A stretch of DNA of 64,000 nt from Agrobacterium tumefaciens (lineage in GTDB: Bacteria > Pseudomonadota > Alphaproteobacteria > Rhizobiales > Rhizobiaceae), in contig CP048486.1 in the NCBI GenBank assembly GCA_025560025.1, forward strand, positions 372,001 to 436,000, in the 5' to 3' direction. Every line of letters begins with the position of its first letter. Position 1 is the first letter of the stretch. A program made the translations under genes and the position numbers. Below, piece after piece: positions 8,517 to 18,600 of the stretch. The notes beneath the pieces were generated by a model, which did not search any database, was not told the origin of the DNA, and saw only the letters and a list, made by a program, of their open reading frames with translations.

Positions 8517-8936
8517 GGAGAATCGCGCACGAGAAAATATCATTTTAAAACAATATATTAGATAATCCATCATATCAGTCACAAAAGAAACCCTGCAAGC
8601 GTGACAAAACTGCACTAGCGCAATGCAACAATCGAAGAGAATATGGCCGCGACTGAATATTGAAGAGCAGCAATACTGACAGCATTCGGGCACGCGAATA
8701 TTGCGAATGGCGCGGGTTTCTCCGGCGCAGTTACGCGTTGAATGAACTTGAAGCATCGCCTGAAATTGGGCATATGCCTGATACGAGCGTTAATATTGCG
8801 GAATGCGATTCTGCTGAACGACTATATTGCCGATTAGGGTTTCCTTTGTCGGTGTTTTTATGAAGTGCCCATATTAAAAAATTATACGATGTCCGGCCCA
8901 TCTGCTTTTTCGGACGAAATTCATTTTGAGGACCAA
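8517..8936. other. Intergenic region upstream of the export lipoprotein gene
   Basis: 420 bp, more AT-rich than the neighbouring genes. No open frame with a ribosome-binding site and no strong terminator after the GT4 gene. It probably carries the promoter and a leader of the export gene, but no specific element can be defended. Confidence 0.45.
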
Positions 8937-10133
8937 ATGCGTTTATTGAATGTTTCGATTCTGCTTGCCTCTGCTGCACTGGCGGGCTGCACGGTCACTG
9001 CGGCATCAGGGCCGGATGCGGCGACAATCGAATCCAACGCTTCCGTAAAGTTCAGTACCAAGGACAAGAAGAAGACTGCAGGCGTTGACTACGCGCTCAT
9101 CGATATAAACAGTTCCGTTCTCAACTATGTTGGCGACACCACCAGCAGCACGCTGCTCGGCAGCTTCGGCGGCGGCAAGGGTGGTGTTCCGGCTTTGCCG
9201 ATGGGTGTTGGCGACGTGGTGCAGGTCGCGATCTTCGAAAGCCAGGCGGGTGGCCTCTTCATCCCCGCCGACGCAGGCAGCCGTCCCGGCAACTATATCA
9301 GCCTGCCGAACCAGACGGTGGACCGGGAAGGCAATATCAGCGTTCCCTATGCCGGCAAGATCCGCGCGACCGGTCGCAATGTCGAGGACGTTCAGAGCGA
9401 AATCGAAGAACGGCTGGCCAACCGCGCCATCGAGCCGCAGGTCCTCATCACCAAGATTTCCAGCCGCTCCGCGCAGGCTTCCGTGCTTGGCGACGTCAAG
9501 GAGCCAACGAAGGTCCAGCTTTCGGAAGCGGGTGATCGCGTTCTCGACGTCATCTCCTATGCCAAGGGTCTGAGCGCCCCGAATATCGAATCCTACGTCA
9601 CCCTGATCCGCCGCGGAAAGACCGCGCGTGTCAATTACAACCACCTCGTCAGCACGCCCACCGAAAACATCTATGTGGTTCCGGGCGACACCATCATGGT
9701 GGAGCGTGAGCGCCGCACCTATCTGGCCTTCGGCGCTTCCGGTCTCAATGGACGTTTCGAGTTCGAGGATGCGGATCTGAAGCTGTCGGATGCACTCGGC
9801 AAGGCCGGCGGATTGCTGGATTCCCGTGCGGATCCCGCTCAGGTGTATATCTATCGTATCGTCAAGCGCGATCTTCTCGTAAAGCTCGGTATCGACACCT
9901 CGAAGTTCCCGGGCCAGGAAATTCCGGTCATCTTCCGTGCCAACCTGCGCGATCCCTCAACTTTCTTCGCCAGCACGAAGTTCCCGATGCAGGATCGCGA
10001 TATCATCTATGTCACGAATTCGCAGGCTACCGAGCTTTACAAGTTCCTGGATCTCGTCGGTTCCGTTCCCGCGACGACTGGCAATGTCGCCGAGGACGTG
10101 CTCGCGACGCGCAACGCCATACGGGCCTTCTAA
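8937..10133 (+). CDS. Outer-membrane polysaccharide export lipoprotein (Wza/OPX type)
   Basis: 398 residues from the ATG at 8937 (GAGGA 6 bp upstream), chosen over an earlier in-frame start because it places a lipobox correctly: MRLLNVSILLASAALAGC, lipidation on Cys18. A poly_export domain (about residues 85-180: MGVGDVVQVAIFE ... VDREGNISVPYAGKIRATG) is followed by SLBB-type ligand domains (about 185-330: SAQASVLGDVKEPTKVQL, YVVPGDTIMVERE). It should form an outer-membrane exit channel for a polysaccharide. No co-polymerase or polymerase gene lies next to it. The only glycosyltransferase nearby is the GT4 gene upstream. Confidence 0.9.
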   Translation: MRLLNVSILLASAALAGCTVTAASGPDAATIESNASVKFSTKDKKKTAGVDYALIDINSSVLNYVGDTTSSTLLGSFGGGKGGVPALPMGVGDVVQVAIFESQAGGLFIPADAGSRPGNYISLPNQTVDREGNISVPYAGKIRATGRNVEDVQSEIEERLANRAIEPQVLITKISSRSAQASVLGDVKEPTKVQLSEAGDRVLDVISYAKGLSAPNIESYVTLIRRGKTARVNYNHLVSTPTENIYVVPGDTIMVERERRTYLAFGASGLNGRFEFEDADLKLSDALGKAGGLLDSRADPAQVYIYRIVKRDLLVKLGIDTSKFPGQEIPVIFRANLRDPSTFFASTKFPMQDRDIIYVTNSQATELYKFLDLVGSVPATTGNVAEDVLATRNAIRAF

Positions 10134-10158
10134 CCCTCGGTATCTCACCCATCACATC

Positions 10159-10189
10159 AAAGCCGCCCCGGAAACGTGGCGGCTTTTTC
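10159..10189 (+). terminator. Rho-independent terminator after the export lipoprotein gene
   Basis: AAAGCCGCC (10159-10167) pairs with GGCGGCTTT (10178-10186) and is followed by further Ts; it begins 26 bp after the stop codon. Confidence 0.85.
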
Positions 10190-10541
10190 TTTGGACGGAA
10201 CCACAAGCTGCCAGCGAACCCGGCCCGCTTTAGACGCGGCCGCATGTCGGGCATGGGCTTGAGACTTGGTCTGCGGTTCAGATGGATACCACGCAGCCGG
10301 TTTTCTTCCAGCGCTCCGTCGCGACCAAAATCGATGCAGCTTTCGATATCGAGACCGGGGACGCAGACCGTTAGCGGCCATACGCTGAACCCGGCGGCCA
10401 GCCTGTGCGGAAAGTCGCCATCTGCTTTGCATCGCAAGGCGATAGGCCAGCGAACGTTGTCGCCGCCATTACAAAAGTTTAAGGTGATTTCGCAGCGCAT
10501 TGGGTGTCTTGTGGGGGAAAGCTGCTCCCAAGGCTTGCCGC
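10190..10541. other. Intergenic region upstream of the RND pump, no gene seen
   Basis: About 350 bp with ordinary GC content. Open frames here lack ribosome-binding sites and resemble no family. A regulator gene would often be expected beside an RND pump, but none is present on either strand. Confidence 0.5.
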
Positions 10542-10560
10542 ACATGTTCGGTAAACATGT
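10542..10560. promoter_or_regulatory. Candidate operator for the RND efflux operon
   Basis: ACATGTT-CGGTA-AACATGT is a perfect inverted repeat with 7-bp arms and a 5-bp centre, ending 26 bp before the adaptor-protein ATG. Size and position suit a dimeric repressor such as a TetR- or MarR-type protein. No such gene is adjacent. Confidence 0.5.
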
Positions 10561-10586
10561 ATCGCTCTCATAAGCGGAATCGTCAG

Positions 10587-11885
10587 ATGAAACGTTTCTG
10601 GATCGCCCTCAGCGTCCTTGCCATCGCAGCCGTCGGCGCGTGGTATTTCAAGGACCGCCTGCCGCTCGACCAAATTCCCTATCTTAAACAATTTGCCAGC
10701 GTTTCACCGCAGACGCAGACCGAAACGGCCAAAGTGCACGGCGGAACAGCGGCACAGACCTCACAAAACGGCCAGCCTGCGCCGCAGCAAGGGCAAAGGC
10801 AGGGCGGCGGACGGCGCAATGGCGGACCGCCCACCGTCAGCACCATCGCCGTCAGCAAGGCAACGCTGCCGATGGACGCAACGGCGACGGGCTGGGCGGT
10901 TGCGGCCGACATCACCAATATTGCACCGCTTCAGGCGGGCCTCGTCACGGAAATCTCGGCCAAGGACGGCCAGCATATCAAGGCAGGCGATCTTATCCTC
11001 AAGATGGATGACCGCATCGCCCGTGCAGCCGTTGACAAGGACAAGGCCAATATCGCCGCCGATCAGGCAACGCTGGAGCAGACGGAAGCCGCTTTCCAAC
11101 GCGCCGCCAATCTCGTCAAGCAGAGCGCTGAGTCCCAGCAGGTCCTAGATCAGGCAAGGGCGGCACGGGATAGTGCCAGCGCCAAGATCGACGCGGACCG
11201 CGCAACGCTCGCTTCCGATCAGGTGACGCTCGAACATATGGAAATTCGCGCCCCCTTCGATGGGCGGCTGGGCGATATCAGCGTCAGCCCCGGCGCCTAT
11301 CTCAGCGCCGGAGTCAATATCGTCACGATCACGAAATATGATCCGATCTCGGTCAGTTTCCGGCTGTCCCAGCGCTACCTGCCGCAATTGCGGGAAGGTA
11401 TCCAGAAGGACACGCTGGTGGATGTCGATCCAGCAGCGACGGGCGGCGAGGCCATGCAAGGCATGCTGCGCTTTTATGACAATATCGTGGACCAGACATC
11501 CGGCACCGTCCTTGCCAAAGCGGAATTCAAAAACGATCGCGGTCTTCTATGGCCCGGCCAGTCCGTCAATGTGACTGCCCACTTCGTCTCGGACGATGAG
11601 ATGATCGTTGTGCCGACGGTTGCCGTCCGGCCAGGGCCGAAGGGCAGCTTCGTCTATACCGTCGATGACAACCACCGGGTTCATATGACACCCGTGGAAA
11701 TTGCCCGCTCGAACGGCGATCTCACCGCCATTGCAAGCGGTCTCACCGGCGGCGAACACGTGATCGTCGAAGGCCAGTCCGAACTGACTGACGGTCAGCA
11801 GATCGTGGAGCAATTTTCCGAGAAGGGCGGCGCGGCCGGTAATCTGGCCGCCAATGTCACGCCGGAAAAGGTTGGCACCCCATGA
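10587..11885 (+). CDS. RND efflux periplasmic adaptor (membrane fusion protein, MdtA/AcrA-like)
   Basis: 432 residues from the ATG at 10587. A single N-terminal membrane anchor (MKRFWIALSVLAIAAVGAWY) precedes a Gln/Gly-rich linker, a lipoyl-like half (about 85-130: NIAPLQAGLVTEISAKDGQHIKAGD), an alpha-helical hairpin (about 135-215, rich in Ala, Asp and Gln), the second lipoyl half with MEIRAPFDGRLGDI, and the beta-barrel and membrane-proximal domains (WPGQSVNVTAHF). It links an inner-membrane RND pump to an outer-membrane channel. Its stop overlaps the pump gene start by 4 bases (ATGA). No outer-membrane factor gene follows. Confidence 0.92.
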   Translation: MKRFWIALSVLAIAAVGAWYFKDRLPLDQIPYLKQFASVSPQTQTETAKVHGGTAAQTSQNGQPAPQQGQRQGGGRRNGGPPTVSTIAVSKATLPMDATATGWAVAADITNIAPLQAGLVTEISAKDGQHIKAGDLILKMDDRIARAAVDKDKANIAADQATLEQTEAAFQRAANLVKQSAESQQVLDQARAARDSASAKIDADRATLASDQVTLEHMEIRAPFDGRLGDISVSPGAYLSAGVNIVTITKYDPISVSFRLSQRYLPQLREGIQKDTLVDVDPAATGGEAMQGMLRFYDNIVDQTSGTVLAKAEFKNDRGLLWPGQSVNVTAHFVSDDEMIVVPTVAVRPGPKGSFVYTVDDNHRVHMTPVEIARSNGDLTAIASGLTGGEHVIVEGQSELTDGQQIVEQFSEKGGAAGNLAANVTPEKVGTP

Positions 11886-14800
11886 TCGCGAATTTCTGCA
11901 TCAACCGGCCCGTCGCAACCACCCTCCTCGCAATCGGCCTTGTGCTGGCCGGGCTTGCGGGTTTCAGCCTGCTGCCCGTCGCCGCGCTGCCGAAGGTCGA
12001 TTTTCCCACGATCAGCGTGTCCTCGTCCCTGTCGGGCGCCTCACCGCAAACCATGGCAACCTCGGTCACAACGCCGCTGGTGAAGCAGTTTGAGACCATT
12101 CCGGGCGTCAGCGAAATCAGCGCCACCAACACGCTCGGCAACAGCTCGATCGTGCTGCAATTCGATCTCAACCGCGATATCGACGCCGCGGCCGCCGACG
12201 TTCAGGCCGCAATTTCACGCGCGCAGCGGCAATTGCCGAGCAATATGACAACGACGCCGAGCTATCGCAAGACCAACCCCGCCGATGCGCCGGTGTTGCT
12301 GCTTGCCGTCAACAGCAAGGAAATGCCGACCAGCAAGGTGGACGAAATCGCCGAGAATATCATCTCGCCGCTTCTTTCCACCATTTCTGGCGTCGCGCAG
12401 GTCAGCATCTATGGCGCACAGACCTATGCGGTGCGCATCGGCCTCGATCCCGCCCAGCTTCAGGCAAGGGGGCTCGGGGTCGATACCGTCACCACCGCCA
12501 TCGCGCAGGCGAACAACCAGGTCCCGGTCGGCGCATTGCAAAATGACAATCAGCGCCTGACGATCGAGGCGGATACCCAGCGCACCGATGCGGCCGCCTT
12601 CCGCTCGCTGGTCGTGTCCACAAATAACGGCGCACCCATCCACCTCGGCGATATCGCCAATGTCACCGACAGTATTGACAACACCAATGCCGGCAGCTGG
12701 TTCGATGGCCAGCAGGCCATCGTTCTTGCCGTACAACGTCAGCCGGACGCCAACACCGTGGATGTGGTGGATGCCATCAGGGCCAAGCTGCCGGCGCTTC
12801 ACCAGCAATTGCCGCCCTCGGTCAATATCAACGTCATGAACGACGCATCGACCGCCATCAAGGACGCGATCTCCGACGTGCAGTTCACGCTGTTTCTCAC
12901 GATCGGGCTGGTGGTTGCGGTCATCTATCTTTTCACCGGCCACCTGACGGCAACCATTATTCCGGGTCTTGCCGTGCCGCTGTCGCTCATCACGGCTTTC
13001 GGCGCGATGTATGTTCTGGGCTATAGCATCGACAATATCTCACTGCTCGGATTGACCCTGTCGGTGGGGCTTGTGGTGGACGATGCGATCGTCATGCTGG
13101 AAAACATCCTTCGCCTGCACGAAAAAGGCCTGACAATGCGGGAGGCGGCGCTTCAGGGCGCGGCGGAAGTCAGCAATACCATTCTGTCCATGTCCGTTTC
13201 GCTGGTGGCTGTTTTCATTCCCATTCTGTTGATGGGCGGGGTTATCGGCAGGCTCTTCAACGAATTCGGCATGGTCGTCACGCTCGCGATCATGGCGTCT
13301 GCACTCGTGTCGCTGACAGTCACACCGATGCTTGCCTCGCGCCTTTCCGGCCAGTCCTCCAGACCTCCGGCCATCATCCGCTGGTTCGACGCCGGTTTCG
13401 AGCGCACGCTTCGTGGTTATGGCAAGGCCGTTGGCTGGTGCCTCTCACACCGCCGCGTGGTTCTCGCCTCGTTTCTGGCTTCCATCGCCGCCTCGCTCTA
13501 TTTGTTCGAAACGCTGCCCTCCAGCTTCTTCCCGCAGGAGGATATTGGCCGCCTTTCCGTATCGACGCAGGCGCGCGAGGATATTTCATACACGGCCATG
13601 CGCGATCTTCAGGCGCAGGTCGCCGACCAGATCCGCAAGAACCCGGCTGTGGTGCATGTTACCTCCATCGTCGGCGGCAATTCCCGTAATCCGCTGAACA
13701 ACGGCTCGATGTTTGTTGAACTAAAGCCCAAAGAAGAACGCGCGCCGCTGAGCCAGGTGCTGAGTGAACTGGGGCAGGCCACATCGAAAGTGGCGGGCAT
13801 CCGCACCTATATCAATCCGCAGCAGAGCCTGCGTTTCGGCGGGCGCAGCTCCGCCAGCCAGTACCAGCTTGTCGTTCAGGGCCTGAATGCCGATACCACC
13901 AATGAATGGTCAAACAAGCTGATGGAGGCGATGCGCCGGGACCGGACATTCACCTCCGTCACCTCCGATGCCCAGAACGGTGCGATCGCCGCGACAATCT
14001 CGGTCGATCCGGAAAAAGCAGCAGCCTTCGGTATCACCAACGATCAATTGCGCAAGACGCTGGAAATGTCCTTCGGTGGTTATACGGCAGCGCAGATCCA
14101 GTCGACCGGCGACAGTTATGACGTGATCGTTGAATTCGACAGTTCGAAACAGTGGAATGACGATTTCCTGAGCGATATCAACATTCTTTCCGCCAAAACC
14201 GGCGTACTGGTTCCACTTTCAAACTTCGCCGCCCTCACCCGTACACAGGCGCCAGTCACCATCAACCAGACGGGCCAGCTCGTCTCCACAACGATCTCCT
14301 TCAACCTGCCGGATGGCGTGGCGCTTTCCGATGCGACGGGCCGGATCAACGAAATCAAAAGCACGATAGGCCTGCCACAGGACGTGTTCACCAGCTATGG
14401 CGGCACGGCGGCGATCTTCCAGCAGAGCCAGGGCAACACCGGCATCCTCATTCTGGCGGCAGTGCTGACCATCTATGTGGTTCTGGGCGTGCTTTATGAA
14501 AGCTTCATCCATCCGCTGACCATCCTGTCCGGTCTGCCGGCGGCGGCCTTCGGCGCACTGGTGGCGCTGAAGGTCATGGGCATGGATTTCTCGATCATTG
14601 CGCTTATCGGCCTGTTGATGCTGATCGGCATCGTCAAGAAAAACGCCATCATGATGATCGACGTGGCGGTGGAGTTGATCCGCGAACAGGCAGAGCCGCC
14701 CGCCCGCGCCATTCACGAAGCCTGCGTACGCCGGTTCAGGCCGATCATGATGACGACATTCTGCGCTCTGCTCGGCGCCCTGCCCATCGCGCTTGGCTCG

Positions 14801-15022
14801 GGCGCAAGCTCCGAACTGCGCCAGCCGCTCGGCGTCGCAGTCGTCGGCGGGCTCATCGTCTCACAATTGCTGACGCTATTCATCACGCCTGTCATCTTCG
14901 TGGAAATGGACCGGTTCGGCAGCTTCCTCACCGGGCTGTTCTCCCGCAAAAAAAAGGCTGGAAAACATGCCGAACCACAAAAGCCGGAAAGCACGGACGA
15001 ACCTGACTCCGTCGCGGCCTAA
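11882..15022 (+). CDS. RND multidrug efflux pump subunit (HAE1, MdtB/MdtC-like)
   Basis: 1046 residues, the normal length for a 12-helix HAE1 pump. It begins MIANFCINRPVATTLLAIGL, has two large periplasmic loops, and carries the TM4 proton-relay region GLTLSVGLVVDDAIVMLENI (about residues 391-410) and the matching second-half segment GLLMLIGIVKKNAIMMIDVA (about 905-925). It is driven by proton motive force and exports drugs or small amphipathic molecules with the adaptor encoded upstream. The 3' end overlaps the convergent IalB-family gene by 4 bases. The substrate cannot be read from sequence. Confidence 0.94.
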   Translation: MIANFCINRPVATTLLAIGLVLAGLAGFSLLPVAALPKVDFPTISVSSSLSGASPQTMATSVTTPLVKQFETIPGVSEISATNTLGNSSIVLQFDLNRDIDAAAADVQAAISRAQRQLPSNMTTTPSYRKTNPADAPVLLLAVNSKEMPTSKVDEIAENIISPLLSTISGVAQVSIYGAQTYAVRIGLDPAQLQARGLGVDTVTTAIAQANNQVPVGALQNDNQRLTIEADTQRTDAAAFRSLVVSTNNGAPIHLGDIANVTDSIDNTNAGSWFDGQQAIVLAVQRQPDANTVDVVDAIRAKLPALHQQLPPSVNINVMNDASTAIKDAISDVQFTLFLTIGLVVAVIYLFTGHLTATIIPGLAVPLSLITAFGAMYVLGYSIDNISLLGLTLSVGLVVDDAIVMLENILRLHEKGLTMREAALQGAAEVSNTILSMSVSLVAVFIPILLMGGVIGRLFNEFGMVVTLAIMASALVSLTVTPMLASRLSGQSSRPPAIIRWFDAGFERTLRGYGKAVGWCLSHRRVVLASFLASIAASLYLFETLPSSFFPQEDIGRLSVSTQAREDISYTAMRDLQAQVADQIRKNPAVVHVTSIVGGNSRNPLNNGSMFVELKPKEERAPLSQVLSELGQATSKVAGIRTYINPQQSLRFGGRSSASQYQLVVQGLNADTTNEWSNKLMEAMRRDRTFTSVTSDAQNGAIAATISVDPEKAAAFGITNDQLRKTLEMSFGGYTAAQIQSTGDSYDVIVEFDSSKQWNDDFLSDINILSAKTGVLVPLSNFAALTRTQAPVTINQTGQLVSTTISFNLPDGVALSDATGRINEIKSTIGLPQDVFTSYGGTAAIFQQSQGNTGILILAAVLTIYVVLGVLYESFIHPLTILSGLPAAAFGALVALKVMGMDFSIIALIGLLMLIGIVKKNAIMMIDVAVELIREQAEPPARAIHEACVRRFRPIMMTTFCALLGALPIALGSGASSELRQPLGVAVVGGLIVSQLLTLFITPVIFVEMDRFGSFLTGLFSRKKKAGKHAEPQKPESTDEPDSVAA

Positions 15023-15600
15023 CGCAGGCTTTCGAGGCGCTTCAGCGCCTCGGAAAAACCGCCCGACTGCAGCTGGAACGAGACAGTTCGGCCTTGCAGG
15101 TCGGGCGCCTCTATTGTCAGGCTCTTGCCTTCCTTCAGCGCCGAGACAAGCTCGATGAAGGGCGTAAAAGAAACGATGCAGCCCACCGGCAGGCAGGTGC
15201 TGACCTGCACTTCCTGCAGGCGCACATTGCCGGATTTCACTGAAAACAGCTTTGTGACGGCGAGGCCGAAGGGCAGAACCATGGTTCCGGAAAGCTTGTC
15301 CGGCGTCCCGGCATCGTCAAACCGAAATTCGACGGAGACGACGAGCTTGCGCGTGTTCTCCTCAAGCTGAACCTGCGCGATGGCACAGGGCGGCTTTACC
15401 TCCGTCGCCGCGGGCGTCTCTGCGGCGGTATCGCTCTTTGGAGCAGGTGCAGCGCAAGCAAGCTGCCAGCTTCCGTGAACCTCCCGCAAAGGCGCCGCCG
15501 TCTTCTCCGTCTCCTGCGCGCGCGCTGCGCCCGCCACCGCGGCAGCGACAAGGAGAATGGCGAAAGCCGATTTCCAGAGCCGGTTGTGACTGTGCTTCAT
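15019..15600 (-). CDS. Invasion-associated locus B (IalB) family periplasmic protein
   Basis: 193 residues with a signal peptide (about 1-29, FAILLVAAAVAGAARAQ). A conserved HGSWQLACAAP start and the paired Cys block CAIAQVQLEENTRKLVVSVE give way to VLPFGLAVTKLFSVKSGN and VSTCLPVGCIVSF. This is the IalB family (first known from Bartonella), common in Rhizobiales as small periplasmic or outer-membrane associated proteins of uncertain biochemical role. Its ATG overlaps the stop of the large autotransporter gene by one base, so the two are translationally coupled. That suggests a job in autotransporter maturation or a shared surface function (inference). Confidence 0.85.
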   Translation of the reverse strand: MKHSHNRLWKSAFAILLVAAAVAGAARAQETEKTAAPLREVHGSWQLACAAPAPKSDTAAETPAATEVKPPCAIAQVQLEENTRKLVVSVEFRFDDAGTPDKLSGTMVLPFGLAVTKLFSVKSGNVRLQEVQVSTCLPVGCIVSFTPFIELVSALKEGKSLTIEAPDLQGRTVSFQLQSGGFSEALKRLESLR

Positions 15601-18600
15601 CAGAAACGGACCCCTAGTTCAGCAAAAGCGGATTGATCCAGCACACCGCCCCCGAAAACCGCGCCATAGCGGAATGTCAAAGTGGCAGAAGGAGCAAGAT
15701 CGTAGCTCAATCCCGGACCGAGCAACGCCACATCGCGTGCCGTTGCGGCACTTGCGACGGAAAATGCGCCGCCGCCTTCATAAAACAAAGCACTCTCCAC
15801 TGTTGGATCACCATAGGCGTGACGCCAGCCCATATCGAAGGTCGCACGGCCTGGCATAGACTCAAGAGAAATATCACGGCTGATGCGCACACCCAGCGTC
15901 GAATAGAGCTGATCGTGACTGGCCGAACCGGAAGAAACGGCTGCAATGCCGCCCTTTTCATTGAAGGCGTCCGTGTGTGTCTTCACGTAGCTAACATTGG
16001 CATAGGGTTCTATGCGGGTGAGGTCGAAATCGAAACGCCAGGCGGCTTCGGCAAAGACCTGCGTGGTGGAGGCGTCGTAGCCGGCAGTGAGTTCGTCCTT
16101 CAACGTCGAAAGGGAAATTTTCCGGCGGGTTTCTATATCCTGAAAGGCGTGGATTGCACCAAGGCGCAGGGATGCCGGACCGATCGAGCCGCCCGCATAG
16201 GCCGCCGCATAATAGCTATCCACATCCGCCTTCGCGGCCAGCGCGACCTGGCTGACAGCGTCGCGACCGTAACCGGCGGCAAGACCCATGCGCCATCCAT
16301 TGCCCCAGTCGCCTTCAAGACCGAAAAGAATGCCCCCGCCCCTGGTATCGACCGATGAACCATTGCCACCGGTCTCGCCGCGCGCGCCAAAACCACTGGA
16401 CCAGAAAGTGATGGTATCCTCGTCGATGTTAAGCGGCTCCCTTCCGCCCGAAGCTCCGGCAACGGGCAGGACGGAGCCCGCATCGACACTCTCGAACGCG
16501 CTGCGCAGCCTGTTGAGAATAACGTCACGGGTCAGCTGGCTGCGGTTTATCAGCGCCATGGCGAGCGACGGGTGATTTTCACCGGAAAGCTGCGAGAAGG
16601 CAGTTTGGGTTTCGCCGGACTGGAGAAACAGCGCCGCCCGATAAAGCGGCGATGCTTCCCCCGGCGCTTCGACGGCATTGGCAGCCACACGCGCATTCTC
16701 CGTCGAAGTTTCGGCGGCAAAAAACCCGGCCGCCGGGGATGCCCGGGTGAAGGAGAGATAGGCGGTGTTGCTATCGGTGCTTTTCGTAACGAGGGCGGTC
16801 AAATAAGCGAAATTCTCGCTTATGCCGGAAAATGTGCCGGTGACCCCGCCCGTCGCCGCCAGGATCGTATATCGGGTGTCGAGACTATAGGCGCCGCCGC
16901 TTCCAAGCGGGGTGACGACGAGGGCCACATTGCTATCGATGGTAAGCGTGCCGTTCACCATAAGCCTGTCGGAATTGCCTGAAGCATCGATTTCGACCGC
17001 GTAGGTCGAGCCGCTGGCAAAGACCGCATCGCCGATGGAGGTGAGCGTGCCGATGGAATTGCCGGGCGAAAGCGTGCCGCCGGAACCGACGGTCAGGCCG
17101 CCAATGGTGCCGGAACCGCCGAGCGCCGCGCCGCTGCCCACGGAAACAGTGCTGGTGAGCGAGCCGTTAACGCTGAGCTTGCCGGACGAAACCGTGGTAA
17201 TGCCGGTATAGGTGCTGTTGCCGCTGAGGATCAGATTGCCATCGCCTGCCTTTTCAAAGGTGCCGGTGCCGCTGATGACATTCGAAAGCGTACCCGCTCC
17301 CTCGACAGCGAGTATCGCATTATTGACGATCTCGCCCGAACCGAAGCTTTTGGCGGTTCCTGTCAGCGCACCGCCCGAAATCGTCGTGCCACCCGAATAG
17401 CTGCTATTGCCGGCAAGGACGAGATTGCCGCTGCCAGTCTTCTCGAAGGTGCCGGTGCCGCTGATGACATTCGAAAGCGTGCCGGCCCCATCCACAACGA
17501 GTTCCGCATTATTGACAATCTCACCCGAACCAAAACCCGCGGCGGTTCCTTTCAGCGTTCCGCCTGAAATCGTCGTGCCGCCGGAGTAATTGTTGTGGCC
17601 GCTGAGGATCGTAACACCGTTTTCCGCATCGACATGACCTGCCCCTGAAATATCGGCGGACAAGATATAGGCCGTCTCGGAATGGTTGAAAACGATGCGG
17701 CCATTGCCCGCGCCGAAGAGGATTGCTTCCGCCTCCACTGTTCCGGCGGAATAGGCCGTTTGCCCGGCGGCAGCGCCGATATTCAACACACCGGTCGAGC
17801 CTGCCCTGGAAGCGATAAAGACCGTCGTTGCGGCCAGAGAGGCGCCACCCGACACTTCGACGGCACCGCTGCCGCCGTTGCCGATCGTGAGAGCATTGCC
17901 GATCTCAACGCGCGACCCCGTGCCGGTCACATACAATGTGCCGTCTGATCTCGCCTCGGTGCCCAGATAAAGCTTATAGGCGTCAAGCGAAGCGCCGTTG
18001 GATACCACCACACTGCCGGAACCGTCATAACCGATATCCATATAGCCGGAATAGGCAATATTGTTGTCGACTTGCACGCTCACATTCGAGCCAGTCCCGT
18101 CGATCGTCATCGCTCCGGAGGAGCCGGCGAGATCACCCAGAGTGACCTGCCCCGCCTGGATGCCACCGCCGGTGATCACCGAAACGTCTCCATAGGTGCC
18201 GTTCTGATAGCCGACGACCAGGGCTCTCGCCAGCGTCCAGTTCGACCCGCCGCCTGAGACGATAACGGAAGATGTCGAACCGGTGAGCCTCGCCACATAT
18301 CCAGAATCGCTGGTAACAGAGCCGTCCGCCTCGATATTCAGCGATGCCTCGCCGGCACCACCCACATAGAGGTTGCCGGCATTGCGCAGGGTGCTTCCGG
18401 AACCGGAAACAGTGGCGGTGCCGCTGCTGCCAGTGTTTGCCCCAAGAACCGTATTGCTGGAATCGACGACCGCCCCGCCGGTCACGGTCAATGAGCCGGT
18501 TCCATCAATGCCCACGCCAAGGCCGCCGCTTCCGACCGTCCAGCCAGAACCGCCGCCATCTACGGTGGCTTCGCCCACAGCACCCGCCACGATGCCGAGA

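Noticed and set aside
17253..17605. Regular repeats considered as a CRISPR array.
   Set aside because: The units are 189 bp, in frame and coding for autotransporter beta-strand repeats; there are no short repeats with unique spacers and no cas genes.
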